Positions 1 to 5,172 of a stretch of 5,400 bases of DNA are shown here, one piece after another. The notes under the pieces were generated by a model that saw only the letters and a list, made by a program, of their open reading frames with translations, did not search any database and had not been told where the DNA came from. Origin of the DNA: Aquificota bacterium (GTDB lineage: Bacteria > Aquificota > Aquificia > Aquificales > QOAS01). The stretch covers positions 1 to 5,400 of the forward strand of contig JALSNH010000235.1 of assembly GCA_026987085.1 (NCBI GenBank), read 5' to 3'. Position 1 is the stretch's first letter. Each line of letters begins with the position of its first letter. A program made the translations under genes and the position numbers.

Positions 1-47
1 CCCTCCTAAAGGAGATTGAGAACATAACCTCCGAAAGGATTTTGTAA
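1..47 (+). CDS. 3' end of an unidentified upstream gene (partial)
   Basis: The window opens inside a reading frame that begins at base 3 and ends at a TAA at 45-47. It gives the peptide LLKEIENITSERIL. The other two forward frames close within the first 20 bases, so this is the best candidate for the end of a gene running in from the left. It is in the same frame as nfo and ends 15 nt before the nfo ATG, which suggests co-transcription. The peptide looks like an amphipathic helical C-terminus. It is too short to identify, so no function is proposed. Confidence 0.45.
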   Translation, partial: LLKEIENITSERIL

Positions 48-62
48 ATACTCCTCCTTTTA

Positions 63-920
63 ATGGAGTTTAACGGCTACTATATAGGGGCACATGTATC
101 GACCTCGGGAGGGGTTCAAAACGCCCCTTTAAACGCCAAAGAGATAGGAGCCAATGCTTTTGCCCTATTTTTAAAAAACCAACGCAGGTGGTTTGAAAAA
201 CCTTATCCCTCCGATAGGGTGGAAAAGTTTAAAGAAAATCTCCAAAGGTTGGGTTTTAAAGCTGATAAGGTTTTGCCCCACGCCGGTTATCTAATAAACC
301 TCTGCTCCCCCGATAGGGAGAAGGCGGAAAAATCTTTCCTCGCATTGAAAGATGAGGTCGAAAGGGCCCACCAACTTGGTCTTAAATTTGTAAACTTCCA
401 CCCGGGAGCCCATTTGAATAAATACTCCGAAAGGGAAGCCTTAAAAATAATCGCCGAAAAGGTAAATCAAATAATAGCGGAAACCAAAGGGGTGGTTTTG
501 GTTTTGGAAACTACCGCCGGGCAAGGGAGCAACCTCGGTTATAGATTCGAGCATCTCGCCGCCATTATTGAAGAGGTTGAGGATAAAACCCGTATTGGGG
601 TCTGTATAGATACCTGCCACATTTTTGCGGCCGGTTACGATATTTCGACCGAAAAGGGGTATTTCAAAACCTTCAAGCAGTTTGAGGAAATTATCGGTTT
701 TGAATACCTAAAAGGGGTTCACCTTAACGACAGTAAAACCTCCTTGGGAAGCAGAAAGGATAGACACGCTCCTTTAGGTGAGGGTTATATAGGTTTGACC
801 CCTTTTAGGTTGATGGTTAACGATAAACGTTTTAAAGGTATTCCGCTCATTTTGGAAACACCCGACCCCAAAAGGTGGCCGGAGGAGATAGCTCTCTTAA
901 AAAGTTTTATGGAAACTTAA
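63..920 (+). CDS. nfo: Endonuclease IV (AP endonuclease)
   Basis: This is a metal-dependent AP endonuclease that cuts the DNA backbone 5' of abasic sites and cleans blocked 3' ends in base excision repair. It acts in the cytoplasm. It is a single TIM-barrel domain of 285 residues, the same length as E. coli Nfo. The N-terminal Y-I-G-A-H-V-S signature is at 7-13 and F-A-L-F-x-K-N-Q at 33-40. All nine expected trinuclear-zinc ligands are visible: His73, His113 (NFHPG), Glu149, Asp183 and His186 (CIDTCH), His220 (HLND), Asp233 and His235 (DRH) and Glu265 (LILET). The T-A-G-Q-G-S-N-L-G stretch is at 151-159. The ATG at 63 is the only usable start before the conserved YIGAHVS, giving about four extra residues relative to E. 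coli. No Shine-Dalgarno sequence lies at normal spacing. It follows the upstream gene by 15 nt and is followed by a hairpin. Confidence 0.97.
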   Translation: MEFNGYYIGAHVSTSGGVQNAPLNAKEIGANAFALFLKNQRRWFEKPYPSDRVEKFKENLQRLGFKADKVLPHAGYLINLCSPDREKAEKSFLALKDEVERAHQLGLKFVNFHPGAHLNKYSEREALKIIAEKVNQIIAETKGVVLVLETTAGQGSNLGYRFEHLAAIIEEVEDKTRIGVCIDTCHIFAAGYDISTEKGYFKTFKQFEEIIGFEYLKGVHLNDSKTSLGSRKDRHAPLGEGYIGLTPFRLMVNDKRFKGIPLILETPDPKRWPEEIALLKSFMET

Positions 921-933
921 CATTAAAAATTTG

Positions 934-949
934 CCCGCCTTACGGCGGG
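934..949 (+). terminator. Hairpin after nfo, weak terminator or pheT leader element
   Basis: A perfect 6-bp stem (CCCGCC 934-939 with GGCGGG 944-949) closes a TTAC loop 13 nt after the nfo stop. It is preceded by an A-rich run. The downstream tract AGATTTTCTCC has only four consecutive T, so termination would be weak. The same stem forms the strong terminator after pheT. Its 3' arm overlaps a second possible hairpin (947-961), so it may instead act in control of pheT. Confidence 0.55.
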
Positions 950-961
950 AGATTTTCTCCC
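947..961 (+). promoter_or_regulatory. Alternative hairpin in the pheT leader
   Basis: GGGAGA (947-952) can pair with TCTCCC (956-961) around a TTT loop. Bases 947-949 are also needed by the 934-949 hairpin, so the two structures exclude each other. The 3' arm is pyrimidine-rich and could also pair weakly with the purine-rich AAGGAGGG at 965-972. The layout resembles a small attenuator or ribosome-site switch, but this is inferred from base pairing only. Confidence 0.35.
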
Positions 962-964
962 TGT

Positions 965-972
965 AAGGAGGG
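965..972 (+). promoter_or_regulatory. Shine-Dalgarno sequence at unusual distance from pheT
   Basis: AAGGAGGG is the only strong ribosome-binding sequence in front of pheT, but it lies 27 nt before the pheT ATG at 1000. It is 16 nt before an ATG at 989 that opens a three-codon frame (Met-Thr-Ser-stop), whose TAA overlaps the pheT ATG as TAATG. In the pheT frame a TAG at 985-987 rules out an earlier start. Translation may use the minicistron and re-initiate, or folding may shorten the gap. Confidence 0.45.
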
Positions 973-999
973 TAATAACTCAAATAGAATGACCTCATA

Positions 1000-2526
1000 A
1001 TGCGTGTTCCTTATTCCGAACTTAACAAGTATATAAAGGTAGAAGATATAGACCCTAAGGAGTTGGTTGAAAGACTAAATACCCACTCGGTGGAAGCTAC
1101 ACTTGATTTTTTTGGCAATTCCAATGTTGAAAAGGTTGTAGTTGCAAAAATCCTTAAAACGGAACCACACCCGACTTTAAAAAAACTTTTGGTTTGCGAA
1201 GTTGATATAGGAACCCAAAAGGTGGTTATATGCACAAACGATAAGACTGTTAAAGAAGGTGATAAGGTTTTTGCTGTTTTACCGGGAGGGCGTATTGGAG
1301 ATTTAAAGATAGGTGAGAGGAACTTTAAAGGGATAGTTTCCAAAGGTATGTTCCTAGGTTTGGAGGAGTTGGTAGGTGTTTCTTCCGAAGGTGTTTTTAA
1401 ATTCCACGACCCTAATGTGGAACCTGGAACGGATGTAAAAAAACTCCTAGGGTTGGGAGAACCTATTATAGAGTTGGATATTACTCCCAATAGGGGGGAT
1501 CTACTTAGCGTTAAAGGATTGGCGAGGGAAATTGCAGCACTTTACAACCGCCCTATTAGTTTACCGGAAGCTCCTCGGTTGGATATTTTTGGTAGCGATG
1601 CAGAGATCGAAATTTTAGATAACGATTGCGGGCGCTACCGCGGAGCGGTTGTTAGAAATGTAAATGTGGGAGAAAGTTCTCTCTGGTTAATGGTAGCCCT
1701 TTGGAAATTTGGTGAAGCGGTGATTAACAATGTCGTTGATATAACCAACTATCTGCTCTTTACAGAAGGCAATCCCATGCACGCCTTCGATCTGGACAAA
1801 ATTGAAGGAAAAATTTATGTTAGGTCGGCAAATGAGGGTGAAACCTTTAAAGCTTTGAACGGTAAAGAATACAAACTTTCTACCGAGGATCTTGTTATTG
1901 CCGATGATAAAAAGGTTTTAGCGTTAGCTGGAGTTATTGGTGGAGCGGACAGCGGAGTTTCTGAAAAAACAGAAAATATACTTTTGGAAACCGCCTATTT
2001 TAACCCTTATAGGGTAAGGAAAAGTGCGAAAAGGCACGATATTAGAACTGAAAGTTCCTACCGCTTTGAAAGGAATGTGGATATAGAAAACATCGAAAGG
2101 TCTCAAAACCTTGCAGTGAAACTTATAAGGGATCTTGCGGGTGGCGAGGTTTCTACCGTAAGAGATGTGTATCCCAACCCATACAGACCTAAAGAGGTTT
2201 CTCTTAGTTTTAGAAAACTTGTTGAGTATACGGGAGGTTATATAGAACCTAAAAAAGTTTTCCAAATTTTGAACTCGCTCGGTCTTCCTACGGAGGTAGA
2301 AATAGAGGAGGAATCCTTAAAAAGGGCTATTTTGAAATTTCTCGTCCAAAAAATGGGGTGTGAAGGTTTTAGGCTCCTTTATAAGGAGGATAAGGTAGAT
2401 GCTTACATTATTTGTGATGGAAAGGAGATACCGGTAAAATTTGGTGATGTTGAGAATTTTGAAGGTATTGTAATCAATTATACCGGCAAAGGTGAAAAAA
2501 TCGACATAGATATTAAAGGTATTTAA
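1000..2526 (+). CDS. pheT: Truncated phenylalanyl-tRNA synthetase beta-like protein with an unknown C-terminal tail
   Basis: The N-terminal three-quarters is clearly bacterial PheRS beta. It has the opening M-R-V-P-Y-S-E-L-N-K, an EMAP/OB tRNA-binding domain at about 43-150, the I-E-L-D-I-T-P-N-R-G-D segment at 157-167, and a B3/B4 editing domain at about 210-375. The editing domain keeps I-N-N-V-V-D-I-T-N-Y (242-251), N-P-M-H-A-F-D (258-264), L-A-G-V-I-G-G (309-315) and T-E-S-S-Y-R-F-E-R-N-V-D (350-361). The first half of B5 follows at about 397-435. The usual P-S-x-R-x-D/E-E-x-A-R-x-Y-G-Y stretch, the catalytic-like module and the FDX-ACB anticodon domain are absent. The protein is 508 aa against about 780-800 for the family. 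Residues about 436-508 match no part of PheT that I know. There is no frameshift remnant and a terminator follows the stop. In the normal enzyme the missing module docks the catalytic alpha subunit. This could be half of a split beta subunit or a free-standing editing paralogue. pheS is not adjacent in the window. Confidence 0.85.
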   Translation: MRVPYSELNKYIKVEDIDPKELVERLNTHSVEATLDFFGNSNVEKVVVAKILKTEPHPTLKKLLVCEVDIGTQKVVICTNDKTVKEGDKVFAVLPGGRIGDLKIGERNFKGIVSKGMFLGLEELVGVSSEGVFKFHDPNVEPGTDVKKLLGLGEPIIELDITPNRGDLLSVKGLAREIAALYNRPISLPEAPRLDIFGSDAEIEILDNDCGRYRGAVVRNVNVGESSLWLMVALWKFGEAVINNVVDITNYLLFTEGNPMHAFDLDKIEGKIYVRSANEGETFKALNGKEYKLSTEDLVIADDKKVLALAGVIGGADSGVSEKTENILLETAYFNPYRVRKSAKRHDIRTESSYRFERNVDIENIERSQNLAVKLIRDLAGGEVSTVRDVYPNPYRPKEVSLSFRKLVEYTGGYIEPKKVFQILNSLGLPTEVEIEEESLKRAILKFLVQKMGCEGFRLLYKEDKVDAYIICDGKEIPVKFGDVENFEGIVINYTGKGEKIDIDIKGI

Positions 2527-2529
2527 TTT

Positions 2530-2554
2530 CCCGCCGAAGGCGGGCTTTTTTTTT
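2530..2554 (+). terminator. Intrinsic terminator of the nfo-pheT transcript
   Basis: CCCGCC (2530-2535) pairs with GGCGGG (2539-2544) around a GAA loop. One C and then nine T (2546-2554) follow. It starts 4 nt after the pheT stop. This is a textbook Rho-independent terminator for the plus strand. The T-run runs into the stop codon (2553-2555) of the convergent transporter gene. On the minus strand the hairpin is followed by AAATTAAAT, not a T-run, so it should work mainly in one direction. Confidence 0.92.
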
Positions 2555-3446
2555 AAAAAAGATTTTTCGCAACTTTTAACCATAGAGGAAGAAAAATAGG
2601 GAGCAGTAATAGTCCCAAATTGGCAGCTGCCAGGGATAGATCGATATTGAGTTTGTATCTTTCACTTAAGATAACCGCCATGACAAAAGGCGGCATGGAG
2701 CTCTGCAACAGTATTACGGCCAGTTCTTCAAAGGGTAGGTTTAAAAATTCCTTAAAGAGGAGCAAAAGGGGTATCACCGCTAATGGGATTACAAGTTGTC
2801 TCCAGATTACCGCAAAGGTAGCCCATTTTATATTTTTAAACGCCTTTTGTGGTTCAAATCGAAGTCCTAAAGCGAAAACTATGGAAGGTACTATGGATTT
2901 TTTTACGGTTCCTATAAAGGTTTTTAAAAGAGTTAGCGGAACTCCCTTTAGGAGAAAAGCCAACAACAGGGCTCCTAAAGGGGGAAATTTGTATAACAAT
3001 CTCCATTCAACTTTTCCTGTGATTATAAAAATTCCGACAGTGATAACGGTTAAAAAATTACCAATAACATCGTAAAGAATTGCGTAAGCCAAACCTTTAT
3101 CTCCAAAAAGGGTGTAGGCTATTGGGTAGCCCACAAAGGCGGTATTTCCAAAGGAGGCGCTTAAAAATAGGGACTTTAAAGTTTTTTCATCTCCCACAAA
3201 AGGTTTGAGAATCTTTAAGACAACAAGGGCGGTAAAAGCTATAGAAATCCAAGCGGTGGTAAATACTGCAAAATCTTTTATTGAAAATTTGAAGTCGTGG
3301 ATAACACCCAATATAGCTACCGGTAAGGCGAAGTAGATTATGTAGTTAACAAATACAGTTATATCTTCTTTTTTAAATAGGTTTAGTTTCTTCAATAGAA
3401 AACCGCTTCCAAAGAGGAGGTAGAAAGTTAAAAGGATTTGTAGCAT
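2553..3446 (-). CDS. AEC (auxin efflux carrier) family transporter
   Basis: This is a very hydrophobic 297-residue inner-membrane protein with about ten predicted membrane segments split by a short polar region near 145-155 and 179-184. The first half has the family's G-N-T-x-F-x-G-x-P-I motif at 100-109. The second half has the matching Q-S-S-M-P-P-F-V-M-A-V-I-L-S-E-R-Y at 248-264, then L-P-I-F-L-P-L-W at 282-289. Bacterial AEC members export or import small organic anions such as malate and malonate; the substrate here cannot be read from sequence. The frame is open to an ATG at 3530, but that extension overlaps ubiA and is polar. The ATG at 3446 starts directly with a membrane segment and lies 32 nt after the ubiA stop, so it is preferred. 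Its ribosome-binding site is weak. It is probably the last gene of a tatC-ubiA-AEC transcript. Confidence 0.9.
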   Translation of the reverse strand: MLQILLTFYLLFGSGFLLKKLNLFKKEDITVFVNYIIYFALPVAILGVIHDFKFSIKDFAVFTTAWISIAFTALVVLKILKPFVGDEKTLKSLFLSASFGNTAFVGYPIAYTLFGDKGLAYAILYDVIGNFLTVITVGIFIITGKVEWRLLYKFPPLGALLLAFLLKGVPLTLLKTFIGTVKKSIVPSIVFALGLRFEPQKAFKNIKWATFAVIWRQLVIPLAVIPLLLLFKEFLNLPFEELAVILLQSSMPPFVMAVILSERYKLNIDLSLAAANLGLLLLPIFLPLWLKVAKNLF

Positions 3447-3478
3447 CCGAAGTTTCTCAATTTTCTCGACTTTCAGTT

Positions 3479-4330
3479 TTAAAAAAGATAATCTAGAAAC
3501 ACCACAAGGAGGTATATTACGCTTACCCAACCGTTAACGGTAAAAAATGCTTTATTGATCTTACTTAGGTCTGTTGGTTTAACCAAACTGTGTTCGTAAA
3601 CTAAAAAGGCCGCCAACAGTAGGAGACCTAAAAAGTAGATTAAACCCATTTTGGAATGTAGATATCCGACCAAAAGGAGGGATAAGAAAGTAATAATATG
3701 GGCTATTCTTGCTACTTTGATGGAATTTGCTATTCCTAACTTTACCGGAAGCGATTTTACTCCATGTTTTTTATCAAATTCGTAGTCTTGCAATGCGTAG
3801 AGGATATCGAATCCGAATACCCAGGAAGCCATAGCCAATCCCAAGAGAAGGGCTATCGGGGAGACCCTTTCATTTACAGCTACATCGACGGCTACCGGTA
3901 TTAGGAAATAGACAACTGCCAAAATAGCGTGGGGGGTGTAGGTTATTCTTTTAGCTAAAGGGTAGAACCAGAGTAAAAAGATAACTATAGGGGAAAGGAT
4001 AAAAGCCAAAGTATTTATAAGGGCTGAAGTTAATATAAAGGCGGCGGAGGAAAGTATTGCTGTAAGTTTTACCGCTTCCAATGAAATCTCTCCTCTGATA
4101 TGGGCCCAGTTTTTGGTTCGAGGATTTTTCCTGTCTATATCGTAATCGAGCCAGCGGTTAAAGGCCATTCCCGCTGTGCGGGCGAAAATAAGTGCCAAAA
4201 CAATAAGAAAAACTTTCGTTGGAGAAGGAGGTTTATTTATAAGCAGCAGCAAACTTGCCAGTGCAAAAGGTAGGGCAAAAATAGTATGTTCGAACTTTAT
4301 AACGTCCAGCAGTGCTTTAACCTTGCGCAT
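3479..4330 (-). CDS. mqnP: UbiA-family prenyltransferase, MqnP-like (menaquinone biosynthesis)
   Basis: This is a 283-residue integral membrane prenyltransferase with eight to nine predicted helices. The first Asp-rich motif is N-R-W-L-D-Y-D-I-D-R-K-N-P-R-T at 58-72. The second is D-I-L-Y-A-L-Q-D-Y-E-F-D at 175-186, followed by G-V-K-S-L-P-V-K-L-G at 190-199. These would bind the Mg-diphosphate of the prenyl donor. Y-E-H at 245-247 and I-N-K-A-F-F-T-V-N-G at 258-267 are typical of the 'putative 4-hydroxybenzoate polyprenyltransferase' branch. That branch is usually assigned to MqnP, which prenylates the naphthoate intermediate of the futalosine menaquinone route; a ubiquinone role is less likely. 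After motif 1 the sequence reads T-K-N-W where many relatives have T-x-N-R. It overlaps the tatC end by 14 nt and has a strong Shine-Dalgarno sequence inside tatC, so translation is probably coupled. The family is certain; the MqnP assignment is inferred. Confidence 0.92.
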   Translation of the reverse strand: MRKVKALLDVIKFEHTIFALPFALASLLLLINKPPSPTKVFLIVLALIFARTAGMAFNRWLDYDIDRKNPRTKNWAHIRGEISLEAVKLTAILSSAAFILTSALINTLAFILSPIVIFLLWFYPLAKRITYTPHAILAVVYFLIPVAVDVAVNERVSPIALLLGLAMASWVFGFDILYALQDYEFDKKHGVKSLPVKLGIANSIKVARIAHIITFLSLLLVGYLHSKMGLIYFLGLLLLAAFLVYEHSLVKPTDLSKINKAFFTVNGWVSVIYLLVVFLDYLF

Positions 4331-5054
4331 TCATTGTAGCCTCCCTTTTTTTGGCAAGATAATCGTTAACCCTAAGAGATACTTCGTAGAGTAAAATTAA
4401 CGGAACCGCTATAAGGGTTTGGGTCATCCAATCGGGGGCAATAATAGCTCCCAATACAAAAGCAACAACTATAAAGGGTTTTCTCCACCTTTTCCAGGTT
4501 TCATTTTTAACTATTCCTACAGCGGTAAGGACATACATAACTATTGGCAACTGAAAGAGAAAACCGAAGGCTAGTATGAGCTTTAGAATGAAGGATGTGT
4601 ATAGATCTATAGAAATCATTGGGGTAACTTTTAAAACATCTATACCTATACCGATTAAAAACTTAAGAGCCACCGGTAGGACTACAAAATAGGCAAATAG
4701 AACTCCCAATAGGAATAAAAAAGTTCCAAAACCCAATAGGGGGTAAAGTAATTTTTTTTCCTTCGGTAGGAGGCCCGGTTCTATAAATTTCCAAGCTTGG
4801 TAAAAGATTACGGGAAAGGAAAAAACTATTCCTGCTATTAAGGATATCTTCATTAATACAAAAAAAGCGGCCGATGGTGATAGGGTTATAAATTGCAAGT
4901 TCGGATAATACTTTAGAGCGGGATATTTCAAAATGTCGTAAATATCTCTAGCGATAAAAAAGGAGGCTATCGAGAGGATAAATATGGAGATTGCTATGAT
5001 AAAAAGTCTTCGTCTAAGTTCTTCTAGGTGCTCAATTATTGGACGTTTTTCCAT
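4317..5054 (-). CDS. tatC: Twin-arginine translocase subunit TatC
   Basis: TatC is the inner-membrane receptor that recognises twin-arginine signal peptides and, with TatA, exports folded proteins such as cofactor-containing respiratory enzymes. This copy has 245 residues and six predicted membrane helices. The cytoplasmic N-terminus carries H-L-E-E-L-R-R-R-L (9-17), with Glu12 matching the signal-binding Glu15 of E. coli. The first cytoplasmic loop carries Q-A-W-K-F-I-E-P-G-L-L-P-K-E-K (86-100), with Glu99 matching Glu103. A-Y-F-V-V-L-P is at 121-127. Gln168 in F-G-F-L-F-Q-L-P takes the place of the helix-4 Glu170 of E. coli, a known natural variation. A-P-D at 206-208 and the final L-Y-E at 222-224 are present. 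No tatA or tatB is next to it in the window, so they must be encoded elsewhere. The ATG at 5054 is the only start that fits the conserved N-terminus, although it has no clear Shine-Dalgarno sequence. Confidence 0.96.
   Translation of the reverse strand: MEKRPIIEHLEELRRRLFIIAISIFILSIASFFIARDIYDILKYPALKYYPNLQFITLSPSAAFFVLMKISLIAGIVFSFPVIFYQAWKFIEPGLLPKEKKLLYPLLGFGTFLFLLGVLFAYFVVLPVALKFLIGIGIDVLKVTPMISIDLYTSFILKLILAFGFLFQLPIVMYVLTAVGIVKNETWKRWRKPFIVVAFVLGAIIAPDWMTQTLIAVPLILLYEVSLRVNDYLAKKREATMNAQG
4340..4345 (-). promoter_or_regulatory. Ribosome-binding site for ubiA inside tatC
   Basis: On the minus strand GGGAGG ends 9 nt before the ubiA ATG at 4330, near-ideal spacing. It lies within the last codons of tatC. 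This supports the ubiA start and translational coupling of the two genes. It is the best-placed Shine-Dalgarno sequence in the window. Confidence 0.8.
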
Positions 5055-5172
5055 AACGCAAAAAGGAAATTTTAGGACAGAAAAACCGGTTAAAGATTAT
5101 TAACCGGAAAAGCTTTAACAAAATAGCAATCGATTTTTAGTTCTTAATTCGTTTGTAATTAAAAATAAAACC
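5055..5172 (-). promoter_or_regulatory. ino1-tatC intergenic region, probable site of the tatC promoter
   Basis: This 118-bp, very A+T-rich gap must hold the tatC promoter if the terminator inside it is efficient. On the minus strand an AATAAT (a five-of-six match to a -10 box) lies within the terminator hairpin, but I find no convincing -35 box at 16-18 nt from it. No small ORF or structured RNA other than the terminator is evident. The promoter is therefore not placed. Confidence 0.3.
5081..5107 (-). terminator. Intrinsic terminator after the inositol-phosphate synthase gene
   Basis: On the minus strand CCGGTTAA (5107-5100) pairs perfectly with TTAACCGG (5093-5086) around a 6-nt loop, and five T (5085-5081) follow. 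The stem is 8 bp but half A-T. It lies 65 nt after the ino1 stop and ends only 26 nt before the tatC start. It should separate ino1 from tatC, or attenuate read-through into tatC. On the plus strand the hairpin is followed by A's, so it is oriented for leftward transcription. Confidence 0.75.

Noticed and set aside
1011..1490. Minus-strand open frame of 159 codons opposite pheT
   Set aside because: It lies entirely over conserved PheT coding sequence, is rich in Ser/Pro/Thr as expected of an antisense shadow, and resembles no known protein.
2281..2526. Frameshift or sequencing error explaining the short pheT
   Set aside because: Translating the other two forward frames here gives early stops and no PheT B5 or catalytic-like motifs. 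The convergent gene starts right after the terminator, leaving no room for the missing part.
1924..2583. Two minus-strand open frames (1924-2265 and 2317-2583) opposite the end of pheT
   Set aside because: These are shadow frames over PheT codons. The second also runs through the terminator. Neither has a credible ribosome site or protein-like composition.
2620..3075. Plus-strand open frame of 151 codons opposite the AEC gene
   Set aside because: It is a shadow of the transporter's hydrophobic codons and begins just after a strong terminator with no promoter or ribosome site visible.
3447..3530. Longer start for the AEC transporter at 3530 (28 extra residues)
   Set aside because: The extension is polar, overlaps the end of ubiA and is unlike AEC N-termini, which begin directly with a membrane helix. 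The ATG at 3446 fits better.
4176..4394. Plus-strand open frame of 72 codons opposite ubiA/tatC
   Set aside because: It spans the ubiA-tatC overlap on the opposite strand and has no independent support.
5055..5172. Small RNA or riboswitch in the ino1-tatC gap
   Set aside because: Apart from the simple terminator hairpin, the gap is A+T-rich with no recognisable structured element.
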